Shown: positions 8,719-16,898 of the stretch, one piece after another
Numbering within the stretch: the first letter of the stretch is position 1
How the letters are laid out: every line of letters starts with the position of its first letter
Made by a program: the position numbers and the translations under genes
Assembly: GCA_002402105.1 (NCBI GenBank)
Contig: NVVD01000006.1
Span: forward strand, 88,332-121,415
Length of the DNA stretch: 33,084 nucleotides
From: Candidatus Cloacimonadota bacterium
Lineage (GTDB): Bacteria > Muiribacteriota > UBA6191
Reading direction: 5' to 3'
The notes under the pieces: generated by a model
What the model was told of the DNA's origin: nothing
The model's input: the letters and a program-made list of their open reading frames with translations, nothing else
The model's database searches: none

Positions 8719-8781
8719 TAGTTTTGTTATTTTTTTATCATTTATTAATATTTAGTGTACAAAAAAGAAGATATCATTAAT

Positions 8782-8809
8782 TTGACGGGTAGTTTGATTG
8801 AGATATTAT
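8782..8809 (+). promoter_or_regulatory. Sigma70-type promoter of the SSB gene
   Basis: TTGACG (8782-8787) and TATTAT (8804-8809) are 16 bases apart on the plus strand. The predicted transcript would have a leader of about 140 bases before the ATG at 8956. That is long for a small gene and leaves room for control of translation, but I see no convincing fold in it. Confidence 0.5.
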
Positions 8810-8955
8810 GAAATCATTAATTAACAAGTGAGTAAGTTTTTCTAAAGGGGTCAATTAGTTTTACTAACTCTTAAATTTACTTTTATTTGTTGTTACATTC
8901 ATTTCAACAAATTAACCAAATAGTAATCAAGTTACTATTTAAAAAAAGGAAAAAT

Positions 8956-9285
8956 ATGAGATTAAATGATTGTAAATTTATTGGTAGATTAGTAGCAAAT
9001 TCAGAGTTGTCAAAATGTAAGGATGGTCAAATAGCTTGTAAGTTTAGCATAGCTGTTAATTCTTATAATAAAGATGCTGACCCGTTGTACTTGCCTGTTA
9101 TTTGTTTTGAAAAAACAGCTGAGTTTGTAAATAGCTATTTATCTAAAGGCTCACTTATTTTTATTTCAGGACGTTTAGATATTAGAAAATATGAAAATAG
9201 TAAAGGAGAAGACTCTTGGTATACAAGTATTATGGCTCATCAAATTCAGAGTCTAAATACTAAAGAGCAAAGTAAAGCAGCGTAA
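8956..9285 (+). CDS. Short single-stranded DNA-binding protein lacking the acidic tail
   Basis: This is an OB-fold protein of the SSB family that binds single-stranded DNA. At 109 residues it covers only the OB domain: MRLNDCKFIGRLVANSE, then CKFSIAVNSYNK, then SYLSKGSLIFISGRLDIRKYE, ending at IQSLNTKEQSKAA. Typical SSBs continue with a flexible linker and a conserved acidic tip (DDDIPF-like) that recruits RecQ, RecO and others; none is present. A frame runs back to 8887, but the ATG at 8956 has AAAGGA just before it and starts where the family starts. It could be an accessory SSB or a PriB-like protein rather than the main SSB; the window shows no second copy. comM follows 98 bases downstream. 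Confidence 0.85.
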   Translation: MRLNDCKFIGRLVANSELSKCKDGQIACKFSIAVNSYNKDADPLYLPVICFEKTAEFVNSYLSKGSLIFISGRLDIRKYENSKGEDSWYTSIMAHQIQSLNTKEQSKAA

Positions 9286-9298
9286 CTACAATAACTTT

Positions 9299-9327
9299 TA
9301 GGGTTTATTCATTGAAACCCTAATTTT
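9299..9327 (+). terminator. Probable intrinsic terminator after the SSB gene
   Basis: TAGGGTTT (9299-9306) pairs with AAACCCTA (9315-9322) across an eight-base loop and is followed by ATTTTC. The stem is perfect but the T-run is short, so termination may be partial and comM may be reached by read-through. Confidence 0.6.
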
Positions 9328-9332
9328 CATAA

Positions 9333-9376
9333 GAGGGTGTGTAGCTGAAATAAACTTTTCACATACCCTCTAAGGA
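9333..9376 (+). promoter_or_regulatory. Leader hairpin abutting the comM ribosome binding site
   Basis: GAGGGTGTGT (9333-9342) pairs with ACATACCCTC (9361-9370), with one G-T pair and an 18-base loop. The stem ends directly before TAAGGA (9371-9376), the ribosome binding site of comM (ATG at 9384). The placement could influence ribosome access or form a second terminator-like stem. The regulatory role is inference. Confidence 0.4.
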
Positions 9377-9383
9377 TTTAAAA

Positions 9384-10901
9384 ATGACAACTTTAATAAA
9401 AACAGCAAGTTTAATTGGGTTAAATGCTTCTGAGGTAGAAGTCGAAGTACATTTATCTAAGGGTTTACCTTCTTTTCAAATCGTTGGTTTACCAGATACT
9501 TCTATTCAAGAAGCAAAAGAAAGAGTAAGAGCTGCTATTCAAAACTCAGGTTTTAAATTTCCAAGAGAAAGAATAACGATTAATTTGGCTCCAGCACAGT
9601 TAAAGAAAGAAGGTTCTGGGTTTGATTTAGCCATTGCAATAGGTGTTTTAAAGGCTTCTAAGCAAATTATTGATAATGATGAGTTTAATCAAACTTTATT
9701 TATTGGTGAGCTATCTCTAGCAGGAAAAATAAGAAAAATATCTAACTGTTTTTCTACGATTGTATCTTGTTATGAAAAAAAAATAGCAGATAATTATATT
9801 GTTCCTAGTGATAATATAAATCAACTTTATGCAATTGATTATTTAAAATTTAATCATTGTGATAATTTAAAATCTTTAGTTTCTTATTTAAATAAAAATA
9901 AGCCAGTATATATTAAAACTAAAATAAATATTGAAACAAATATACAATACGATATAGATTTTTCAGATGTTATTGGTCAAGAATCAGCAAAAAGGGCTTG
10001 TGAAATAGCCGCTGCTGGAAATCATAATATTTTGATGGAAGGCCCACCAGGTAGTGGGAAATCTATGATTGCTAAAAGACTGCCTACAATTTTAGGAAAC
10101 ATGAATACAAAAGAATGTCTTGAAACAACTAAAATATATTCAATATCAGGTTTTTTAGAGGATAGTACCCAATATTTACAAAATAGACCTTTTAGGTCTC
10201 CACATCATACTTCATCAGATATATCTTTAATTGGAGGAGGTTCAAAAGCTATCCCTGGAGAAATTTCTTTGGCACATAATGGAGTATTATTTTTAGATGA
10301 GATATTAGAATTTAAAAAAAATGTTTTAGAATCTCTTCGTCAGCCACTTTCTGATGGAGTCATCAATATATCAAGAGCAAATATTAGGGTTTCTTACCCA
10401 GCTAGTTTTATTTTAATTGCCGCATTAAACCCCTGCCCCTGCGGTTATTTTGGAGATAATCATAATCATTGTTGTTGCTCTAGTCTGCAAATTGATAAAT
10501 ATAGAAATCGTTTATCAGGGCCTATTAGAGATCGCATTGATTTACATTTAATTGTACCTAGAATTAATTTATCAGACTATCAAAAGCAAACCTCAGAATC
10601 ATCAAAGTCAATAAAGAAAAGAGTATTAGAGGCTAAATTAATTCAAAAAAACCGCTATAAAGATTTAAATATATTAAGCAATCATTTTTTAGAAGGAAAA
10701 TATTTAAAATATTACTGTAAATTAGATTCAATGGCTAAAACTTTATTAAATGAAAAATATATGGAGCAAAAATGGAGTAATCGTGCATATTTTAAAATAA
10801 TAAAATTAGCTAGGACGATTGCAGACTTAAGTAAAATTGAAATGATTAATGATGAACATATTTTTGAAGCAATATATTTTCAAAATAATCAGTGGAGTTA
10901 A
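9384..10901 (+). CDS. comM: ComM, AAA+ Mg-chelatase-like helicase of transformation
   Basis: ComM is a hexameric helicase that extends branch migration when incoming single-stranded DNA is integrated during natural transformation. The 505 residues match the family length. The N-terminal ChlI-like domain shows LPSFQIVGLPDTSIQEAKERV and NLAPAQLKKEGSGFDLAIA. The AAA+ core has Walker A EGPPGSGKSMIAKRLP near residue 220 and Walker B GVLFLDEILEF near 300. It also has the zinc-binding NPCPCGYFGD followed by HCCC near 348-363. The C-terminal Mg_chelatase_C domain (YKDLNILSNH through LARTIADL) is complete. The family is widespread and does not by itself prove competence. The next gene begins one base after its stop. 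Confidence 0.95.
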   Translation: MTTLIKTASLIGLNASEVEVEVHLSKGLPSFQIVGLPDTSIQEAKERVRAAIQNSGFKFPRERITINLAPAQLKKEGSGFDLAIAIGVLKASKQIIDNDEFNQTLFIGELSLAGKIRKISNCFSTIVSCYEKKIADNYIVPSDNINQLYAIDYLKFNHCDNLKSLVSYLNKNKPVYIKTKINIETNIQYDIDFSDVIGQESAKRACEIAAAGNHNILMEGPPGSGKSMIAKRLPTILGNMNTKECLETTKIYSISGFLEDSTQYLQNRPFRSPHHTSSDISLIGGGSKAIPGEISLAHNGVLFLDEILEFKKNVLESLRQPLSDGVINISRANIRVSYPASFILIAALNPCPCGYFGDNHNHCCCSSLQIDKYRNRLSGPIRDRIDLHLIVPRINLSDYQKQTSESSKSIKKRVLEAKLIQKNRYKDLNILSNHFLEGKYLKYYCKLDSMAKTLLNEKYMEQKWSNRAYFKIIKLARTIADLSKIEMINDEHIFEAIYFQNNQWS

Positions 10902-10902
10902 G

Positions 10903-11337
10903 ATGAAGTTATTTATTTATTACATAATTATATTAAATATAAGTTTTTCTAATGAAATATATTATCAAACAATTTGGCAAATTATTGATGCTAATGAAGA
11001 TATTGAAATTAGTAGTTATCAAGATGAAAAAATAAAAAGCCTAGCTCTACACTTAAATGATAGAAATTATCCCTTAAAACTTAGTTTTAGTTTAAATATA
11101 TGTAAAAAAGAAAACTATCGATTATTTTTGAGAAACAATGAACTTATAATTAGAAAAATATTAAATTCGTTGAAATCAGTTTCTGATTTAAAAGAAATAT
11201 CCTATGCTTTTTTGGCGATATACAATAATAAGCAAAGTAAACAAGATAAACTTTCAAATGATGTACAAGAAATGTATAATATTATTTATCATTTATATCA
11301 TTACTCTTATAAAATTCAAGGTAGAGAAAATGTCTAA
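10903..11337 (+). CDS. Secreted protein of unknown function
   Basis: I do not recognise this 144-residue protein. It begins MKLFIYYIIILNISFS, a short lysine followed by a hydrophobic run, consistent with a signal peptide or a single membrane anchor. The rest is polar and helix-rich with no motif I can name. The open frame extends back to 10849 inside comM. The ATG at 10903 is preferred because GTGGAG lies just before it and the signal sequence starts there. It starts one base after the comM stop and overlaps the next gene by eight bases, so the three genes are probably one transcript. A link to DNA uptake is only suggested by position. Confidence 0.6.
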   Translation: MKLFIYYIIILNISFSNEIYYQTIWQIIDANEDIEISSYQDEKIKSLALHLNDRNYPLKLSFSLNICKKENYRLFLRNNELIIRKILNSLKSVSDLKEISYAFLAIYNNKQSKQDKLSNDVQEMYNIIYHLYHYSYKIQGRENV

Positions 11338-11902
11338 AAACTGTACTATTTGCAATAAAAATGACAAAGAAATTAACGAAAACCTTCTTTGTGAGATTTG
11401 CATTAGAAAATTTAGAATCACTAATTTTACTTCTAAATATTTAAATATTTTATCAGAAGCAGTTATAAATATTCGTACTACTTATAGTTGTCCACAATGT
11501 TGTATAAATAAACGTTTTATACACTTTTGCGATCATCATGATTATTGTATGCAATGTCATCAATTTGTATGTAGTGAAAGTTGTGGTACAACAATTGACA
11601 ATGATTTTTTTTGTCATAATTGTATTGAAGATAACAAAATACAAGAGCTTGGTGGAGAAGAGTCAATTTTAAGATGTGAACTTTGTTTAAGAAATATTGA
11701 TGATCGCTTAGTGGACGATAAAAGTAGCTCTACTCAATGTAAATTTTGTAAAAAAAAGATTTGTTCACTTTGTTTAATTAAAAATAATGAAGTACAAGAT
11801 GCTTGCTTTTGTTGTTATCAAGATTTTTTAGAAGAGCAAGTAAAAAAACAAAATATATTTAAAAAAATCTATAAATTTATCTTTCCAGATTTTAAAGCTT
11901 AG
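11330..11902 (+). CDS. Cysteine-rich multi-zinc-finger protein, unknown function
   Basis: The 190-residue protein contains 23 cysteines, most of them in CxxC pairs: NCTIC, LLCEIC, SCPQCC, YCMQC, FFCHNC, RCELC, QCKFC, ICSLC and ACFCC. Several histidines (HFCDHHDYC, HNC) add possible ligands. The spacing suggests three or four zinc-binding treble-clef or RING/B-box-like modules, probably enough for about six zinc ions. No enzyme motif is seen. The last 20 residues (KKQNIFKKIYKFIFPDF) form a basic, aromatic segment that could bind membrane or nucleic acid. The frame runs back to 11204, but the ATG at 11330 is chosen because the upstream part only overlaps the preceding gene in another frame. It sits third after comM, overlapping its neighbour by eight bases. 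Confidence 0.7.
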   Translation: MSKNCTICNKNDKEINENLLCEICIRKFRITNFTSKYLNILSEAVINIRTTYSCPQCCINKRFIHFCDHHDYCMQCHQFVCSESCGTTIDNDFFCHNCIEDNKIQELGGEESILRCELCLRNIDDRLVDDKSSSTQCKFCKKKICSLCLIKNNEVQDACFCCYQDFLEEQVKKQNIFKKIYKFIFPDFKA

Positions 11903-11958
11903 AGAGAGTCTAAAAGCTTATTTCAACTATAAGTCCATTTTAATATTTAAGGGTATAA

Positions 11959-12321
11959 ATGTCTCAATTAAATCAAAATCAACTAGATAAATATATGTTG
12001 AAAAAATTACAAAGTTCTGTAAGTGAACCTTTTGGACCAGATTGTTATGTATACAAAGTTTTTGATAAAATGTTTGCATTGTTTGGTACAAAGAAAGATG
12101 AAATTTGGCTTAATTTAAAAATAGACCCAGATGATTCAATTTGTTTACAATCAGAGTTTGAGTGTATTATTCCTGGCTATCACATGAATAAAAAACATTG
12201 GATTACTATCATTATTTGTGATGAAATATCAAAAGAGACTGTATTAGAGCTGATAGATGACTCATATGACCTAATTGTTTCAAAGCTTCCTAAAAAAAAG
12301 AAAAATCAATTATTAACTTAA
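11959..12321 (+). CDS. MmcQ/YjbR family protein
   Basis: The 120-residue protein belongs to the small MmcQ/YjbR (CyaY-fold) family, often annotated as DNA-binding though the biochemical role is unsettled. Family marks are EPFGPDCYVYKVFDKMFAL near residues 22-41, EIWLNLKIDPDD and the strongly conserved PGYHMNKKHWITI near 75-87, followed by a final helix LIDDSYDLIVSKLPKK. Length is typical. It stands 56 bases after the cysteine-rich gene and 14 bases before the BCCT transporter, so it may be cotranscribed with the latter. Confidence 0.85.
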   Translation: MSQLNQNQLDKYMLKKLQSSVSEPFGPDCYVYKVFDKMFALFGTKKDEIWLNLKIDPDDSICLQSEFECIIPGYHMNKKHWITIIICDEISKETVLELIDDSYDLIVSKLPKKKKNQLLT

Positions 12322-12335
12322 TAGGCTAAAAATAA

Positions 12336-13862
12336 ATGAATAAAAGTATAATAGTTCCTTCACCAAAACCAAAAAGTTTAACTTTTACACTGTCTTTAAT
12401 AATAATGATTCTCTTTGTTGGGGGAGCCTTTTTTGCTGGGGATAAAATAGAACTCATCGCAAAACAAATTAGCTCTTTTTTTAATACTTACTTTAGTTGG
12501 TTTTATATTTTAACAACAAGTGGAATCTTACTTTACTTAATTTATTTATCTTTTTCACGATTTGCAAATATAGTCTTAGGTGATCCAGATAGTAAACCAG
12601 AGTTCTCAAACCTATCATGGATTTCTATGTTATTTTCAGCGGGAATGGGTGTAGGACTCTTATTTTGGGGAGTTGCAGAACCAATCATACATTTTACAAA
12701 ACCACCATTAGCTGACCCTAATACTATAGTCGCTGCTAGACAGGCGCTTATGCATACAGCTTTTCATTGGGGCCTACATGGATGGGGAGTATATACTGCT
12801 TGTGCTGTTTGTATTGCATATTTTAGTTTTCGTAAAGGTAAAAAATATTTAATATCTAGCTGTGTTATTGATTTATTTGAAAATAAAAGCATACGATATT
12901 TTGTCAAAACATTTGTAGATTTAACCTCTGTTTTAGCTGTTATTATGGGTATGTCAGCTTCACTTGGTATGGGTTTAAAACAAATGGGTACAGGTCTTAA
13001 TTTATTAACAGGATTAAATACAAATAGCTTTGAAGGTTATTTGGTTATTTTAATAATAGTGACGATTTGTTTTTTATTAAGTGCCGGTACAGGCTTAGAA
13101 AAAGGAATAAAATATCTTTCTAATGCTAATATGCTTGTAGCAGCAGGTTTACTTTTATTTGTATTTTGTGTTGGACCTAAACTATATATGATTAATACGT
13201 TTGTAGATTCTACAGGGGTTTATTTATCTAATTTGATAAACTTGAGTTTTCGTATGATACCCATGGATAAAGATTATAATACATGGTTTGAAAATTGGAC
13301 TATTTTATATTTTACTTGGTGGATTGCATGGACTCCTTTTGTTGGAGTTTTTATCGCTAGAATTTCAAAAGGTCGTACTATTCAACAAGTTATTTTAGGT
13401 TCATTATTTATACCTACCATTTTTACTTTAATTTGGTTTGCTGTTTTTGGTGGGTCTGCAATTTATTTAGAAATGAACAAAATATTAGATCTTGGTGAAA
13501 TAGTCAGTAAAGATACGGTGGCTGCTACTTTTTCTTTTTTAAAATTTTATCCTTACTATACTTTAACAGCTAGTGTTACGATTGTTTTAATTTTTACTTT
13601 TTTAGTTACATCAGCAGATTCTGCTACATTTGTTATCTCTATGATGACCTCTGAAGGAGATTTAAACCCTACATTAAAAATAAAACTTGTTTGGGGTATT
13701 ACTATGTCACTAGTAACAATTATATTATTAAAAGGTGGAGGTTTACCAGCGATTCAAGCTGTAGCTTTAATGGCAGCTTTTCCATTTTCTTTTATTTTAA
13801 TAATGATGTTAATATCTTTATATAAAGAGCTAAATAAAGAGGTTCAACAAGATCGTCTATAA
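12336..13862 (+). CDS. BCCT-family transporter (betaine/choline/carnitine type)
   Basis: This is a secondary transporter of quaternary ammonium osmolytes such as glycine betaine or choline, usually driven by Na+ or H+, with 12 membrane segments in the inner membrane. The 508 residues carry the family signatures SAGMGVGLLFWGVAEPI near residue 92-108 and the tryptophan-rich substrate-site segment LYFTWWIAWTPFVGVFIARISKGRT near 325-349. The final helices include TSADSATFVISMMTS. The C-terminal tail is short, unlike the long osmosensing tail of BetP or BetT, so activity is probably not osmosensed through that domain. Substrate cannot be fixed from sequence. The stop overlaps the stop of the convergent ABC ATPase gene by six bases. 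Confidence 0.93.
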   Translation: MNKSIIVPSPKPKSLTFTLSLIIMILFVGGAFFAGDKIELIAKQISSFFNTYFSWFYILTTSGILLYLIYLSFSRFANIVLGDPDSKPEFSNLSWISMLFSAGMGVGLLFWGVAEPIIHFTKPPLADPNTIVAARQALMHTAFHWGLHGWGVYTACAVCIAYFSFRKGKKYLISSCVIDLFENKSIRYFVKTFVDLTSVLAVIMGMSASLGMGLKQMGTGLNLLTGLNTNSFEGYLVILIIVTICFLLSAGTGLEKGIKYLSNANMLVAAGLLLFVFCVGPKLYMINTFVDSTGVYLSNLINLSFRMIPMDKDYNTWFENWTILYFTWWIAWTPFVGVFIARISKGRTIQQVILGSLFIPTIFTLIWFAVFGGSAIYLEMNKILDLGEIVSKDTVAATFSFLKFYPYYTLTASVTIVLIFTFLVTSADSATFVISMMTSEGDLNPTLKIKLVWGITMSLVTIILLKGGGLPAIQAVALMAAFPFSFILIMMLISLYKELNKEVQQDRL

Positions 13863-14828
13863 GGACTTTTGTAAATACTGGCAAAGACTATATATACTAT
13901 CAAACTTTTTATTATTAACATTTAAACTTGTTTCTAAATCGACTATTTGTAAGTTGTTTTCTTTTTCATTACATTGAAAACCAATACGTTTTAAGGCTTT
14001 TTCAATCCATATTTTTCGTATGCCATTTGATTTTAATGAAATAGACTTATAGCTTTTTGATTTGTTTATAAAAGTAGATGTCTCTTTGTTAAAAATAAGC
14101 TGTTCACTATCAAAAACTTGATTAAAAACCCCTTTTAATATTAAATCTTCTGGTGAACCATCATGCAAGTTACCCTCTTTATCAATGATCCAAATTCGGT
14201 CTGCTTGAGTGAGTGCTAAATCTAAGTCATGAGTAGAAACTAAAAAACTCGTATTATTTTTTTGGCACAATTTAGATAAGAGGTTCATTAATTCAACTTT
14301 TGATGGCAAGTCTAAAAAGGCGGTTGGCTCATCTAAAATTACTAGGCCAGTATCTTGAACTAAAGCACGAGCTATCATAACTCGTTGTCTTTGACCATCA
14401 CTTAAGTTAGAAAGTTCATTATTTTGTAAGTGCTCAATTTGTAGTTGATTTATAATTTGGTTTATAATTAATTTATCATTATCTTTGAGTGTACCAAGTA
14501 AATTTGTATAAGGAAACCGACCCAAACTGATAAACTCCCATACATTCATATATTCAATGATAATACGATCAGTTAAAACAACAGATAAATACTTACTCAA
14601 TGATTTAGTATCTAAAGATTCGATACTATTGGTGTTAAAAAAAATATCACCAGATTTTTTATTTAATAGTTTTGCTATAGTTTTTAATAAAGTTGATTTA
14701 CCAACTCCATTTGGACCTAAAATACAAATTAACTCAGAAGGATAAACATCTAAAGAAATACTTTGTGAAACTATTTTATTATCATAACCTGTAGTTAGTT
14801 TATTTAAACTTAAGAGTTTATTTAGCAT
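13857..14828 (-). CDS. ABC transporter ATP-binding protein, FecE/BtuD type, with C-terminal extension
   Basis: This is the ATPase of an import system for iron-siderophore, haem, cobalamin or a similar cofactor. The 323-residue protein has Walker A GPNGVGKST near residue 39, Q-loop region SLGRFPY near 98, signature LSDGQRQRVMIARAL near 143, Walker B LVILDEPTAFLD near 160 and H-loop STHD near 198. Family members usually end near 255-265. Here about 75 more residues follow, including KKFDSIYSLCQYLQK, with no domain I recognise. It overlaps the permease gene by seven bases and is the last gene of the four-gene operon. No periplasmic binding protein lies beside it. Confidence 0.92.
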   Translation of the reverse strand: MLNKLLSLNKLTTGYDNKIVSQSISLDVYPSELICILGPNGVGKSTLLKTIAKLLNKKSGDIFFNTNSIESLDTKSLSKYLSVVLTDRIIIEYMNVWEFISLGRFPYTNLLGTLKDNDKLIINQIINQLQIEHLQNNELSNLSDGQRQRVMIARALVQDTGLVILDEPTAFLDLPSKVELMNLLSKLCQKNNTSFLVSTHDLDLALTQADRIWIIDKEGNLHDGSPEDLILKGVFNQVFDSEQLIFNKETSTFINKSKSYKSISLKSNGIRKIWIEKALKRIGFQCNEKENNLQIVDLETSLNVNNKKFDSIYSLCQYLQKSL

Positions 14829-15835
14829 TTCAAGCTCTTTTTAGATAATATAACCCAGATTAAAATTGGAGCTCCAATAATAGATGTTACTGAGTTTAGA
14901 GGTAGGGTAAAACCAGTACCAGGTAAACTACTAACTAAATCAGCAAAAATAGCCATGCTTGCCCCGACAATCATACAAGCAGGTAGTAAAATAAAGTGGT
15001 TTGTAGTATGAAAAATATACCTAACAATATGAGGAACACTTACCCCAATAAAGCTAATAGGCCCACAAAAAGATGTTACTATTCCTGCTAAAAGAGCACT
15101 TATAAAAACTATAATTAGTCGGCATTTTTTGATATTTACTCCAAGACTTCTAGCATAGTCTTCACCGAGTAAAAAAGCATTTAAATATTTTGCAATAGTG
15201 ATAGATAATAACAAGCAAAATAAAATAGGTAAGGCAAAAAGTGTGTAATACTCTGGAGTTAATCTTGAAAAGCTACCGTAAGACCATTGCATAAAAGTGT
15301 TAAGTTCTTCAGTTTTTGAAAAATAAAATAAGATACTAACAAAACCAGATGATATATAGCCAAACATTAAGCCTAAAATCAGTAAGGTAGTATTATTTTT
15401 AATTTTATTAGCTGTGATTAAAATAGCTACAAATACTAATAAAGAGCCCATAGATGAAGCTAGTAATAAAGCTCCTTTTGTTTTTAAAAAAGTTAGTCCG
15501 TATAATGAAGATAGTAGTATACAAGCAGATACGCCTAAGCTAGCACCTGAGCTAATACCAAGTACAAATGGTCCAGCTAAAGGGTTCTGAAAAAGGCTTT
15601 GCATTAATAATCCTGCTATAGCTAATGAAGAACCAGCTAAAATTGCAGTAATAGTTTTTGGAATCCGAAATGAAAATAAAATAACCTCTAAAGATTCATT
15701 TTTAGAGGATTGATGAAGGATGGCATCAATAATATCTACAAGTTGAAAATGCACAGAACCAAAACTTAAATTCAATAAAAATAAGGTCAAAAAAACAATA
15801 ATTAAGAGTAAAAATTTTGGAGTTTTAAGTTTCAT
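14822..15835 (-). CDS. FecCD-type ABC transporter permease
   Basis: This is an inner-membrane permease of the BtuC/FecCD/FhuB family that pairs with the ATPase downstream. The 337 residues hold about ten hydrophobic segments and family motifs: FSFRIPKTITAILAG near residue 49, AGLLMQSLFQNPLAGPFVLGISSGA near 70-95, GPISFIGVSVPHIVR near 258-272 and LPLNSVTSIIGAPILIWVIL near the end. Only one permease gene is present, so it probably forms a homodimer as BtuC does. Substrate (iron chelate, haem, cobalamin) cannot be decided. Its start overlaps the end of the upstream TPR gene by 11 bases and its stop overlaps the ATPase start by seven, implying coupled translation. Confidence 0.92.
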   Translation of the reverse strand: MKLKTPKFLLLIIVFLTLFLLNLSFGSVHFQLVDIIDAILHQSSKNESLEVILFSFRIPKTITAILAGSSLAIAGLLMQSLFQNPLAGPFVLGISSGASLGVSACILLSSLYGLTFLKTKGALLLASSMGSLLVFVAILITANKIKNNTTLLILGLMFGYISSGFVSILFYFSKTEELNTFMQWSYGSFSRLTPEYYTLFALPILFCLLLSITIAKYLNAFLLGEDYARSLGVNIKKCRLIIVFISALLAGIVTSFCGPISFIGVSVPHIVRYIFHTTNHFILLPACMIVGASMAIFADLVSSLPGTGFTLPLNSVTSIIGAPILIWVILSKKSLKC

Positions 15836-16898
15836 TAAGTTGGGCTAATTTAGATTGAGCATTTGTGCTACTAGGGTTTATCTGAAGAGCAATTTCTAAA
15901 TATTTTTGACTTAATTCAGGCTCTTTATTATGCTGGTAAGCTAAAGCAAGATTTTCATAGTATACATTAGAGTCTGGGCAAATTTTAATACATTTTTTAA
16001 ACTGTAAAATAGCTAAAGAAATTTGCTCCGTATATAATAAACTTAGGGCAAAGTTATTAAGGACTAAATGATTATTGGGTGAAAATCTAATAGCGATAGA
16101 GGCATAATAAAAAGATTTTTCATAATCTTTATTTAAGCGTGTAATGATAGATAAGTTATTGTAGGCTTCATTATAATTGGGGTCAATTTTAATAACTATT
16201 TCTAAAAAACTTTGTGCTTGATCTAAATCATTTGTATCTATGAGTAAGCTAGACAAGTTATTATAAGCAGCTAAATTTTGAGGAAACTTTTCGATTAAGT
16301 TGAGATAAATATTTTTTGCTTGTTCATATTGCCCCTCTTTTTTATATAGGTTGGCTAAAAGTAAAGATGATTCTTGATGGTTTTGGTTTTTATGAATTTT
16401 TTGTAATTGTTTTTTTGCGAGTTTGTTATCACCAATTTCGATATTTAATAAAGCACAATTATATTGAGCATCAATATAGTTGATGTCAATTGACATAGCT
16501 TGCATATAGCTTTCAATGGCTTCATTATATTTTTTTAATTGTTTATATAGGTTGCCTAGATTGTTCCAAGCTTGTTTATATTGTAGGTTCAACTCTAAGG
16601 CTCTTTTTAAAGAGTATTCAGCATTTAAAAAATCATTAAGTCCAAGATAGGCTAAAGATATATTGTTATGAATTTCTGAGTTTTGAGGGTCAATTTTTAA
16701 GTATCTTTGAAATGATTTACATGCTGACTCATAGTTTTTAATACTACACTCAAGTGTACCAAGCAAATATAAAGCAGATAGATTTTTAGAATCTAGATTT
16801 AAGACTTTTAAATAATAAAGTTGAGCTTGATGAATTTTATTTTGTTTATGATAAGAAATAGCTTTATCTAAACACTCTTGTATAAAATCTTGGTTCAT
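15825..16898 (-). CDS. Soluble protein made of about ten TPR repeats
   Basis: The 357 residues consist almost wholly of tetratricopeptide repeats of 34 residues, about ten in a row. They are recognisable by recurring patterns such as AWNNLGNLYKQLKKYNEAIESY, AAYNNLSSLLIDTNDLDQAQSF and VYYENLALAYQHNKEPELSQKY. There is no signal peptide or membrane segment and no catalytic domain, so it is probably a cytoplasmic scaffold. The overall pattern is like the TPR half of O-GlcNAc-transferase-type proteins, but the enzyme domain is absent. It begins within the stop of the 960-residue protein (ATGA overlap) and overlaps the permease gene by 11 bases. Confidence 0.88.
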   Translation of the reverse strand: MNQDFIQECLDKAISYHKQNKIHQAQLYYLKVLNLDSKNLSALYLLGTLECSIKNYESACKSFQRYLKIDPQNSEIHNNISLAYLGLNDFLNAEYSLKRALELNLQYKQAWNNLGNLYKQLKKYNEAIESYMQAMSIDINYIDAQYNCALLNIEIGDNKLAKKQLQKIHKNQNHQESSLLLANLYKKEGQYEQAKNIYLNLIEKFPQNLAAYNNLSSLLIDTNDLDQAQSFLEIVIKIDPNYNEAYNNLSIITRLNKDYEKSFYYASIAIRFSPNNHLVLNNFALSLLYTEQISLAILQFKKCIKICPDSNVYYENLALAYQHNKEPELSQKYLEIALQINPSSTNAQSKLAQLNET

